Below are positions 1 to 8,200 of a stretch of DNA of 9,628 bases, piece after piece. The notes under the pieces are model-generated. The model did not search any database. It was given only the letters and a program-made list of their open reading frames with translations, and was not told the origin of the DNA. The position numbers and the translations under genes were made by a program. Origin of the DNA: Desulfocapsa sp. (GTDB taxonomy: Bacteria; Desulfobacterota; Desulfobulbia; Desulfobulbales; Desulfocapsaceae); assembly GCA_029934815.1 (NCBI GenBank), contig JAOZLM010000065.1, positions 1 to 9,628 on the forward strand, given 5' to 3'. Within the stretch, counting starts at the first letter, position 1. Each line of letters opens with the position of its first letter.

Positions 1-9
1 AGTCCGGAA

Positions 10-38
10 TGACTAAAGCTCAGCCACCGCCTTAGTCA
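10..38. repeat. Inverted repeat / hairpin downstream of the last gene
   Basis: Bases 10-19 (TGACTAAAGC) and 29-38 (GCCTTAGTCA) can pair as a 10-bp stem with one wobble pair around a 9-base loop. It lies about 85-110 bases beyond the stop of the PilJ_N-like gene, so it could help end or stabilise the operon transcript. On the minus strand the stem is followed by ATTCCGG rather than a T-run, so it does not meet the usual pattern of an intrinsic terminator. It could equally belong to a neighbouring element cut off by the window edge. Confidence 0.35.
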
Positions 39-121
39 CGGTAAACTCTATCGCCATTTTTCAATAACAATTATTTTAGAATACCACTGTCTGCAGCTCA
101 CTATTTCCAGAAACTCCACGA

Positions 122-913
122 TCAGTTAACAGTCATTTTTTTAAGATGATAATCCTGAAGAGCATGGAGTGCACGTTCCAGATTATTTGTCGATGACATA
201 ACAATAATTGGTAGACTTCCTTTCTCGATACCAAGATAAAAACCCTTGGCAATAGGCCAGAATTTGTTGATCTTTTCAATCGTGGGCTGCAATGCGGCAG
301 GATAACTAAAGGCATTGACATTTTTCAGATTCGCTTCAAATTTTTCAATGGCATTTTTAAGCTGAACCACATTATTATAATCTTTGAATCCGGCTTTGTG
401 GGCAATATAATATTTGTTAATACGTTCAAGCAGGAACTCCATTTGCTTAACGCTAATCAATCCAGTCTGTTCAGTATCATTTTTAACGATCTGTTTCTGT
501 CCAATCAGTGTCGCACCTTCAAGCAGTGATTCACTAAAGTCCAGCATCATTGCACCATTTTCTTCAGAGTAGGGTTGTGTAATTGTTGTTTTCATCTCAT
601 CACGTGAAAACTCGATAAAGGTCAATACTCCCTTGACTTCATCATCCCCTGATGCCGCTTTGTTTAATACAACAATAGCACTATCCAACCGATCCAGGCC
701 TTCACTTATATCTCTTTTCGCCTGAACAACACGAATCTCCAGTTCTTTATAGAAGTATGCCTTGGTAATTTCCTGGCTTACATCTTTTATATTTCCCGCA
801 GCTTCAAGAGCTACAACCTGTTGTTTGACTGCTGCTCCTGCTGTTTGTGCAAGCATAAAACAGCCACACATCATAAGACCAATTTTCAGAATAGATTTAC
901 TCAATTTGTTCAT
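122..913 (-). CDS. Secreted PilJ N-terminal-domain-like protein (stand-alone helical sensor/binding protein)
   Basis: This 263-residue protein begins with a clear Sec signal peptide: basic residues 2-10 (NKLSKSILK), a hydrophobic core at about 11-23 and a likely cleavage site near AGAA (25-28). It should therefore be periplasmic. The mature part has no membrane segment and looks all-helical. Two similar halves can be seen: residues 45-137 begin VSQEITKAYF, and residues 156-253 begin VKQMEFLLERINKYYI. Both resemble the helix start LSQRIAKAYL of the PilJ N-terminal sensor domain. Each is followed by an amphipathic helix (LDRLDSAIVVL; IEKFEANLKNV) and a W/F-containing helix ending in a small, Ser-rich stretch. 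The start is supported by AAGGAG eight bases upstream. It lies 97 bases after the transducer gene, in the same direction and without an obvious terminator between them, which suggests a ligand-binding or accessory role for that receptor. Its GC content is lower than that of its neighbours. The family assignment rests on pattern recognition, and the ligand is unknown. Confidence 0.7.
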   Translation of the reverse strand: MNKLSKSILKIGLMMCGCFMLAQTAGAAVKQQVVALEAAGNIKDVSQEITKAYFYKELEIRVVQAKRDISEGLDRLDSAIVVLNKAASGDDEVKGVLTFIEFSRDEMKTTITQPYSEENGAMMLDFSESLLEGATLIGQKQIVKNDTEQTGLISVKQMEFLLERINKYYIAHKAGFKDYNNVVQLKNAIEKFEANLKNVNAFSYPAALQPTIEKINKFWPIAKGFYLGIEKGSLPIIVMSSTNNLERALHALQDYHLKKMTVN

Positions 914-1010
914 TTTATTATCTCCTTTTTAAAGTTAAAGGCAACTGCTATAAGCATCAAATTGATACTATCGCCAACAGTTCCTTTAAGGTAGTTTTGA
1001 GGTGGTTGAA

Positions 1011-4001
1011 TTAGCTGTCTTCACCCAACAAAATAGATAAATCATCAGCTTCAATACTTTGAGAGCCGGTATTATCAGCGTTCAGTTTGAAGATGGCAAC
1101 AGCCTGTAGCATTTCATCGGCCACATGAGCCATATCCCGTATGGATGTTGATGAAGTTCTTGTTTCTCTTGCAGATTCTGTACTGATAACACCAATCTCG
1201 TTCATTGTTTTTGCAACTTCACCAGAGCTTGTGGCCTGCTCGTTTGTCGTACGTGATACAGCACCAATTAATTCGGTTACCTCAGCAGAACGGGTATTAA
1301 TATCATTGAGTTTAGCAAGGGCATCCTCAGAAAGTTTTGTTCCTCGAACAACTTCCTGAATACTGGAATCCATACTCACTCCCGCATCACTGATCTCACC
1401 TAAAATATTCCGAACGAGGGTATCAATTTGTCTGGTGGAGCCGGCAGACCGCTCTGAAAGACGCTGAATTTCTTCTGCAACAACAGCAAAGCCACGTCCT
1501 TCTTCACCAGCCGCTGCAGCCTGAATGGATGCATTAAGAGCAAGAATAGATGTTCTGTCTGAGATCTCATTAATGGTCCTCGCGAAATCACTGATTTCCT
1601 GAGAGCTCTCACCCAGACGTTTGATAGCCCGAGCCGTATCCTGAACGTTACCTCGAATGGCATCCATTGCCCGACCAGTATCTTCAACCGCCTTTGTTCC
1701 TTCTGTGGCTGCAATTGTTGATAGAGCCGATGTCTCGGCAGAGGCTTGTGCCCGCATTGCCGCCTCACCTATTGCCTTGGTCATTTTGTTAATTTCACGA
1801 ACAGCACCAGTCACCAGCTCAGCCTGTGCATCACTCCGAACTGCCAGTTTATCAGTGGAGGAACTCAAAGTATTCGCTGTAACACCAACCTCTTCAGAAT
1901 ATTTTTTAATCTTAGCAATAGCAAGACTCAGTTCCTCGAGCATCATATTCAAAGAATCGGCCACAGTGCCGGTTGCATCTTCATGCACAGTTGCACGAAC
2001 TGTCATATCACCTTCAGAGAGTGCAGAAATATCCATAAGCAGTTCCATAATGGATTGCTGTAACTGATCATGCTCCTCTTGACGATCTGTAATCAAATCC
2101 TTTGTTGTACCAATCATCTCATTAAAGGATGAAGCCATGGTACCTAGTTCATCGTTACTGATAACTTCCGCCCTGGTATCATAGTCACCGGTCTCAACCC
2201 TGGACATTGCACTCATGATGGCCCCGACCTGTCTGGTAATACCGCCGGATACAAGAAAACTCAGCAAAAGAACAGCAACGACACCACCTGCCGCCAGCAT
2301 GAGACTGGTATTTAAAAGCTTGGTTACAGGCTTTGAAATTTCCGCCTGGCTGACTTCATTCACAATTGCCCAGTTCAAATCCTGAAAGGAAAAAGGCTTC
2401 CATGAGGCCAGCACTGTATCGCCAAAACCATTTACTGTTATACCAGTACCACTTTTACCTGCCAGCGCTTCCCGCACTGGTTTTGTATCAACCTTAAGCT
2501 TAGGATTTAGAGATGTTGACTTTACATTATGATTCTTTGCCTGTAACGATTCTGTTCGCCAGAGTTTATCGCTTCCAACAAGATACGAATCACCAGTTCC
2601 TCCCAAACCACCATGGGTTGCCATAATTGCATTAATCTGCTGAATAGGCAATCTCAGCGCAACAATCATAGAAACCTGATCATCCTGCAAAAACGGCATG
2701 GCAAGAAATGAAGCGGCTTTATTATCAGCCGCCTGATAATGATTAATATCACTTATCACCATCTTTTTATTTTCCAATACCGTTTGAACAGTCTTAGAGA
2801 ATGAGCTGTCCTTGAATTCTCCGGTAAGAATATTGGTTCTATAGTCACCATGATGTGCAGCAGAATAAAAAATATAGCCATCGGGCTCAAGTAAATACAG
2901 ATCAGGATAGCCGTACTTCTTGGCATAGGCTGCAAAGTAATCCAACTCCTGCCCTTTCTGCCTTGGAGTCATCGCTTCTACCTGATCAATCTCGACAATC
3001 AAAACCCAGGACAAGCCCTCAACCGATACTGGCACATAAGAAGAAAGTACATATTCTCCACGGTAATTAATAATAACCCGCTCACCGGTGATATCAGCTA
3101 AGCCCTCAGCAACACTCTCAGTATCGACAAGGAAATCCTGTCTGATCAGAGTGGATTCTTCAAAATACCTCGAATCGGTCCGGAACATACCATCGGGGCC
3201 TACCATATAGGTTTCACCCGTTTCTCCAAGACTGGTACGCTCCTGCATAATGTCAGCAAATGCATTATTTGGCAGACGAAACAATATTACTCCAAGGGTC
3301 GTCTCACCCTGCTTCACTGGCGCTGAAAAATAGGCAGCAGGAGCATCTTCTCTCAAGGATGAGCGGACAAAATCGGTAAATGCTACCTGTTTTCTTCCTT
3401 TATCATAGGCAGCAAACTCAGGAGTTCCTTTTTCCACAGTTAAGGAAGAACCCATGTCTATACCTTCATCGGTTGAATAAATTACACGACCATCAGTTCC
3501 TACCATGATCAAAGACTCAAGCCCCTGATCGTTAAGCCATCCCTTAAAATAGGTGGAATATTTATTGTTTGCTTCCTGGAAAGAGTCTAATGAAGACAAT
3601 GCTGTAAAGGCTTCTTTTTGCTGTGAAGCAGTGACGAAAGTTGCGATATCACGAAAACGCAATTCAAAGAAAGAACTCACCTGTTTTTCCTTCTGCATCT
3701 TGATGGCAGTCATTTTGGCAAATTCTTTCTCTTTAAGAATCTGCACGTCATCAACAAGATTTTCAAGGTTTCGTGTACGCTCCGAGAAATAGTCTTCCAG
3801 GGTTTGCCTTTGTAAATTCAGCATTGACTCAAGGTTATCAAAGGACTGTTTCTCAAGCGAACTCGATGACAACGAATAGCTAGTCACACCAATTAGCCCC
3901 ATTGGTATAAGGGCAATAAGCAGCAGCCAGAAAAGCAGTTTTATTCTGATACCCATCCCTGCATTCTTTCTCGTTATATTTTTTGTGCTCTTTTCAGCCA
4001 T
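1011..4001 (-). CDS. Methyl-accepting chemotaxis transducer, PilJ-like cytoplasmic half with two tandem Cache-like periplasmic modules
   Basis: This 996-residue inner-membrane receptor has a short cytoplasmic N-terminus, TM1 at about 21-43, a large periplasmic region (44-566) and TM2 at about 567-587. A HAMP domain follows (588-640, with GDYDTR and DELGTMASSFNEM), then a second HAMP-like segment (648-700, LSEGDMTVRATVHEDATGTV) that closely resembles the one in PilJ, and a long MA signalling hairpin (700-975). The hairpin tip, around SILALNASIQAAAAGEEGRG (818-837) and GFAVVAEEIQRLSERS, is the kinase/CheW contact site. The periplasmic region holds two Cache-like modules that share G-x-T-G-[ED]-x-Y-x-V-G-x-D...RT-[DE]-S (about 259-277 and 468-485). 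It lacks the PilJ_N sensor of classical PilJ. The C-terminus, EADDLSILLGEDS, is not an NWETF-type methyltransferase tether. AGGAG seven bases before ATG supports the start. The gene lies 53 bases after the CheW gene and presumably feeds the ChpA-like kinase. The ligand is unknown. Confidence 0.93.
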   Translation of the reverse strand: MAEKSTKNITRKNAGMGIRIKLLFWLLLIALIPMGLIGVTSYSLSSSSLEKQSFDNLESMLNLQRQTLEDYFSERTRNLENLVDDVQILKEKEFAKMTAIKMQKEKQVSSFFELRFRDIATFVTASQQKEAFTALSSLDSFQEANNKYSTYFKGWLNDQGLESLIMVGTDGRVIYSTDEGIDMGSSLTVEKGTPEFAAYDKGRKQVAFTDFVRSSLREDAPAAYFSAPVKQGETTLGVILFRLPNNAFADIMQERTSLGETGETYMVGPDGMFRTDSRYFEESTLIRQDFLVDTESVAEGLADITGERVIINYRGEYVLSSYVPVSVEGLSWVLIVEIDQVEAMTPRQKGQELDYFAAYAKKYGYPDLYLLEPDGYIFYSAAHHGDYRTNILTGEFKDSSFSKTVQTVLENKKMVISDINHYQAADNKAASFLAMPFLQDDQVSMIVALRLPIQQINAIMATHGGLGGTGDSYLVGSDKLWRTESLQAKNHNVKSTSLNPKLKVDTKPVREALAGKSGTGITVNGFGDTVLASWKPFSFQDLNWAIVNEVSQAEISKPVTKLLNTSLMLAAGGVVAVLLLSFLVSGGITRQVGAIMSAMSRVETGDYDTRAEVISNDELGTMASSFNEMIGTTKDLITDRQEEHDQLQQSIMELLMDISALSEGDMTVRATVHEDATGTVADSLNMMLEELSLAIAKIKKYSEEVGVTANTLSSSTDKLAVRSDAQAELVTGAVREINKMTKAIGEAAMRAQASAETSALSTIAATEGTKAVEDTGRAMDAIRGNVQDTARAIKRLGESSQEISDFARTINEISDRTSILALNASIQAAAAGEEGRGFAVVAEEIQRLSERSAGSTRQIDTLVRNILGEISDAGVSMDSSIQEVVRGTKLSEDALAKLNDINTRSAEVTELIGAVSRTTNEQATSSGEVAKTMNEIGVISTESARETRTSSTSIRDMAHVADEMLQAVAIFKLNADNTGSQSIEADDLSILLGEDS
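2334..3509 (-). repeat. Internal duplication: two Cache-like sensing modules in the transducer
   Basis: Within the transducer, residues about 165-345 and 366-556 follow the same plan. A strand pair with a DG turn comes first (LIMVGTDGRVIYS; LYLLEPDGYIFYS), then LGETGETYMVGPDGMFRTDS or LGGTGDSYLVGSDKLWRTES, then a closing strand (SSYVPVSVEGLSWVLIVEID; ASWKPFSFQDLNWAIVNEVS). No membrane segment separates them, so both sit in the periplasm. The pattern is directly visible. Calling it a Cache-type fold is a family-level judgement. Confidence 0.8.
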
Positions 4002-4054
4002 GGTAACTCTCCTGTAAGGTTCTTCTCAAAATGGTAATAACATTGGCAGTCATC

Positions 4055-4555
4055 CTAACGCTCAACATCCGACTGATTCTGTAAAATGTAAACTAAATTG
4101 GGAACAATATAGCTATTTTCATTCAATCGATATGTTCCCCGAACTAGTGATGGCTCAATACCAATGTCTTTATTTTCTACCACAAATCCAGAAGCAGAAA
4201 TATCCATGGGGAAAATTTCATCAGAGAGTTTCAGCACACAGCGAAAGACTTCTCCACCAGCCTCATTCTCCATTGCTCCGACACGCACAACAACAAAACG
4301 GGATACGCCACCATTCTCTTCGCCCTTTATAGCAAAGCGCTCCTCAAGATCAATGACGGGCAGCAAAGACTCTCGCCAATACGTAAGTCCCTGAAGAAAG
4401 GCAGGTGCAAAGGGCAGCGGTTGTACAACGATGTCACTAAGAACTTCCTCCACCTGACCGGGCGTGAAAAGGAAAAACAACCTCCTGCCATCTTCACTCA
4501 CCTGCTGCCGCACCCTGACTGCAACGACTTTATCTATGCTTGTTGTTTTGTTCAT
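4055..4555 (-). CDS. CheW-like coupling protein (ChpC-like)
   Basis: This 166-residue soluble protein consists of a single CheW domain. The characteristic core is at residues 45-74, where QPLPFAPAFLQGLTYW is followed by a short turn and LLPVIDLEERF. It matches the family pattern of a loop LP-x-A-P-x-F-x-x-G-L, a tryptophan, and L-[IL]-P-V-I-D-L. Such proteins link receptor tips to the kinase's own CheW-like domain. Its start codon overlaps the preceding gene's stop as ATGA (4552-4555), and no good Shine-Dalgarno is visible upstream, so translation is probably coupled. The transducer gene follows 53 bases later. In Pil-Chp clusters a second CheW-type gene near chpA is called ChpC. I use that name only by analogy. 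Confidence 0.88.
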   Translation of the reverse strand: MNKTTSIDKVVAVRVRQQVSEDGRRLFFLFTPGQVEEVLSDIVVQPLPFAPAFLQGLTYWRESLLPVIDLEERFAIKGEENGGVSRFVVVRVGAMENEAGGEVFRCVLKLSDEIFPMDISASGFVVENKDIGIEPSLVRGTYRLNENSYIVPNLVYILQNQSDVER

Positions 4556-5280
4556 GAATTAGTCAAAGCAATCGTTTGTCTCAACCGCTGCATTGCAGTA
4601 TTATGAAATTTGCCGCATTTTTGAACTGTCTTATCAATAAGCCCCTGCAGAAGATCATCACTCAAGCCCTGTAACTCTCCATGAGGAATAGATTGCAGAA
4701 GCAATTCATCAGGGGTGATCACGCAATCTTCATCACTGCCACGTTCAAGAAATTCTGCGATTGTCCAGGAAACGATCGAGTTAAATGTTGCATCATTCAG
4801 TGCTGCAACCGATGGTGTATCCAGTGTTTTTTGCTCCCTGCTACCATGCTTACGTAAGGTCGCTACAGAGATGACAGCAAAATCTGTTTTCAATGACGCA
4901 AGTACCGTTTCCAAGCCATCAGTATCAAGTAGCAAGACAGGCTGATCTTCATGGATCAGTATCTGTGGACAGCAGATCCTTGCAAGATCAGGATAGAGTA
5001 GCGGTAAAGACTCACAATATTCAGGTTCGATGATCTTGGCAGAACAACTGTCAACCACAAGTATTTGTGATCCAACAGTGCTTTTCACCTCCAGGATAAA
5101 ACCTTTTGGCTCAGGAAAAACAGAAGCATGCTTATCAAAAAGAGATGTAAGCAGGATCAGGGAGATTTCATCACTTTGTTCTTCAGCAATAAAACTATTG
5201 ATCTCCTGTTTTTTTAGAATGACGGAAGTATCAATACCAAGGAGATAATCTCCGGCTTTTATCAGACATATTTTCTCCAT
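4552..5280 (-). CDS. Uncharacterised protein with degenerate CheW-like N-terminal domain and unassigned C-terminal domain
   Basis: I do not recognise this 242-residue protein as a named family. It has no signal peptide or membrane segment and should be cytoplasmic. Residues 1-125 follow the strand order of a CheW domain: an opening CLIKAGDYLLGIDTSVIL, a middle FILEVKSTVGSQILVVD, a loop ESLPLLYPDLARICCPQIL, and a closing QPVLLLDTDGL that resembles the CheW sequence L-x-P-V-L-D. The usual G-x-x-x-[WL]-R-G segment is missing or much altered. Residues about 155-242 form a separate, probably helical region (TFNSIVSWTIAEFLERG, then DDLLQGLIDKTVQKCGKFH) with no motif I can assign. Its start is joined to the kinase stop as TAATG (5278-5282), with AGAAGG 12 bases upstream. 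Its end overlaps the CheW gene as ATGA. Position and fold suggest an adaptor or regulator of the kinase, but this is inference. Confidence 0.75.
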   Translation of the reverse strand: MEKICLIKAGDYLLGIDTSVILKKQEINSFIAEEQSDEISLILLTSLFDKHASVFPEPKGFILEVKSTVGSQILVVDSCSAKIIEPEYCESLPLLYPDLARICCPQILIHEDQPVLLLDTDGLETVLASLKTDFAVISVATLRKHGSREQKTLDTPSVAALNDATFNSIVSWTIAEFLERGSDEDCVITPDELLLQSIPHGELQGLSDDLLQGLIDKTVQKCGKFHNTAMQRLRQTIALTNS

Positions 5281-8200
5281 TACTGCAGGTCACCTTCTGT
5301 CATTTTGTGAGTAGTGAGACCTTTAATAAGGGAAAGCAACTCATCATCTTTGAACGGTTTGGTTACAAATCCACTTGCACCCAGCTCAGCAGCCTTCTTT
5401 CTATACTTGGCAGCACTTCTAGACGTCAGCATAAGCACAGGAACATCACGATATGCTGATTGTGACTGCATGGCCTGCAACACTTCAAAACCATTCATTC
5501 GTGGCATCTCGATGTCGAGCAGCATAAGATCAGGAGTTCGTTCCCGAATTTTCTCCATGGCATCAACGCCATCACTTGCAACTGTTGCACGCCAGTCATG
5601 AGCTGTGACGAAATTACTTAATACTTTTCTGACGCTGATAGAATCATCAGCGATAAGAATCTCGAGCGTTTTCTCCTCATCCTTAGCTGCACGTCTTGTT
5701 GTCTCGCCTGTTCGAACAAGCATTTCTGAGCGACGGAACATATCTTCGGTTTGCAGAATGGGAACCAGACTACCGTCACCGAGAATCGTCGCACCGGCAA
5801 CACAGGGAATATTCTGTAGATGATTCCCTAGACTCTTGAAAACAATATCTCTTTGACCAAGTACAGTGTCAGCCATCAGCACTCCACGGCGACCGCCAGT
5901 ATCCACAACAAAAGCAAGTGGATTATTCTCCAAACTGCTTCTGTCATCTGTTGAACCAGCAGAATTTTTCAACCCAAGAAGGTCCACTGGCCAGAGTAGA
6001 GGCAATTGTTCATTCTCGAATTCGAAGCTATCCGCCAGCATCTCTTCTGCTGAGAGCCTGAGTACTGTGCTAACATCACGCATCGGCACAGCAAACTGCT
6101 GTTCACCAAACAGAACCATAAGAGCTGGCAACTGAGCCACGACAATGGGCATTGATAAGACAAAATCTGTACCCAGCCCGGGAGTGGACTGCACTTCGAT
6201 CAATCCGTTCAATTGCTCCATGGAATCTCTGACCACATCCATGCCCACACCCCGCCCGGACATGGTAGTCACGTTTTTTCTGACTGAAAACCCCTGTTGA
6301 AAAACCAGCTCTGCCAAGCCATTATTATCCATCTGTTCAACACCACTTTCCGGATACAGCTCGATCCCCCTGCTTCTGATAGCATCATAATCAAAGCCGT
6401 TACCATCATCGGAAAGCTTTAAAACAAACCTGCTGCCCTGACGGGAGCAGTCTATCCTGATCGTTGCCTGATCTGGTTTGTCGAGCTGCTCACGGATGTC
6501 CGCAGATTCAATGCCATGATCCACACAATTACGCAGCATATGCATCAGAGCATCTACTAAAACGTCCCAAACATAGGTGTCCATTTCCATGGAACCACCC
6601 TCAATGAGCAGTCGGACTTTTTTACCGGTTACCCTGGCAGATTCACGTACTGTTTTGTATAATCGATTAGCAATGGTGGAAAACGGTGTCATCTGGATAG
6701 CGTTTACTGAACCCTGAACTTCGCTGACAACCATACGTTGCCTGTCGACGGCCTGCCTCCATGAGCTCTGGACGTCAAAAGCCTGCTCCTTAATCGAACC
6801 AAGATCAACAATTGCTTCATTCAAAGAACGAATAAGGATATGCAGTTCCGAATATCGATCCATCTCCAGCGGGTCAAACTCATCCTGCACACCAAGTTTG
6901 TCCTGTCCACCGTCACCCGTGCTGCCAAGGTGAGGTATTGAAGCGAGTTCGTAACCGGCCTCAAGGCTTGAAGCAATCCCCGTCAGGCGCTTTAGGGTTA
7001 TTTCAAATTCATCCAGACTGCTCTGCATGGAAAATGCCGAGTCTTCAAAACTGCTGAGGGTAATGGCCATATCGCCACCCAGCCCCATCAATTCAGCAAT
7101 CTTCTCACTTCCAACCCGAAGCGTACTTTTCCGTACCTGCTTCTGTTTACTCTTTGAGCCAGTAACCCGAAGCGGCACTTTTTGTTCTGCACTACTCTTT
7201 TCCCCGGATTTTTCGCACGATACCTGCTCACTCGCAGTCTCTTTGGCAATTGCCTGCAAAAGCTCATCGATATCACCAACATCTGTTGCAGTAATGACCT
7301 GTGAGGCGTCCTCTTCCGTGGCCATTGCAGGGAGCATTTCGGGTTTATCATCCCCGAAATCGTCCATCTCAATCCCCTGAAAAATATCCAGATCTTCATC
7401 TTCGGGAATGGTATCAATACTATCAGGACTTGTTTCTGGCTCAGCCTCTATGTCTACAGCTTGTACTAACCTTTCCTCCCGGGGAGCTTCGTCAGCACTG
7501 GACGAGTCTGCCATGACACCCGGGAATACAGCTTGCAGCAGTATGATTTCTGCGCTCACATCCACAGCTGGATCAGCGGCTATCTTTTCAAGAATATCAG
7601 CGCCATCCAGCATGGCGGCTATGCTCTCTGGAGAAAGCGTATCTGATTCATCATGCACACTGTCAAGAAAATCTTCAAACAGGTGTCCCCAGCTCGCCAC
7701 CGGTTCAATGCCAATTACCGCAGCTGCTCCTTTCAGGGTATGCACCGAGCGGCGAATGGAATGGAGCTTTTCCCGATACTCAGCACTGATCGTAACCTGG
7801 CTGCTCACAGAAGAAGAAAGTTCATTCAGCTGTCTGCCGATATTCTCCAGATGTTCTTCAGCTTCCTCATTAAAACTTTCCTGCAAATCAGGATCAATAC
7901 CTGACGCCTGAATTAGAGGCGCTGCTTCTGATGGAGCATCTTGTGGCAAGTCGAAAGAATCACTTTCCGGAACACCCAAAAATGATTCCAGGCTTTCTTC
8001 TTCAGAGTCTGGCTTTTCTTCTGTGGACAGAAACGCATCAAGAGTAATGTCTTTGGAACTTGTCTCAATAGCAGCTGGAGGAATCACCAGTCCGTCACCT
8101 GCACCTTCCCCCTCTTTTTCGTCAAACAGTGCCTGAAAAAGATCATCGGTGGAATCTTCCTCACCGTCATCACCAAGGAGGGCTAAAAGTGCGTCATCCT

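Noticed and set aside
13..57. Small minus-strand reading frame starting MAIEFTVTKAVAEL
   Set aside because: It is only 14 codons, has no Shine-Dalgarno, and overlaps the hairpin; too little to call a gene.
854..868. Possible lipoprotein cysteine in the signal peptide of the 263-residue protein (C16/C18)
   Set aside because: The context MMCGCF lacks the usual Leu at -3 and Ala/Ser at -2, and a normal signal-peptidase I site (AGAA) follows.
914..1010. Possible promoter or terminator between the transducer and the secreted-protein gene
   Set aside because: TTGATG and TAACTT spaced 17 bases apart match a promoter poorly and would leave almost no leader. The only inverted repeats (CCTTAAAGG; AACTG/CAGTT) are short and have no T-run. 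Read-through from the transducer gene is simpler.
1657..1904. Methyl-acceptor Glu/Gln sites in the MA helices
   Set aside because: Several E-x/E-E pairs occur, but the consensus is too loose to assign sites by eye.
1657..2067. Plus-strand reading frame of 136 codons opposite the transducer
   Set aside because: It is antisense to the conserved HAMP and MA signalling region and lacks recognisable motifs or a ribosome binding site.
7408..7911. Long plus-strand reading frame of 167 codons opposite the kinase gene
   Set aside because: The product is Ser/Ala-rich low-complexity sequence with no domain, and it is antisense to the well-conserved kinase Hpt2 and linker; a codon-composition artefact.
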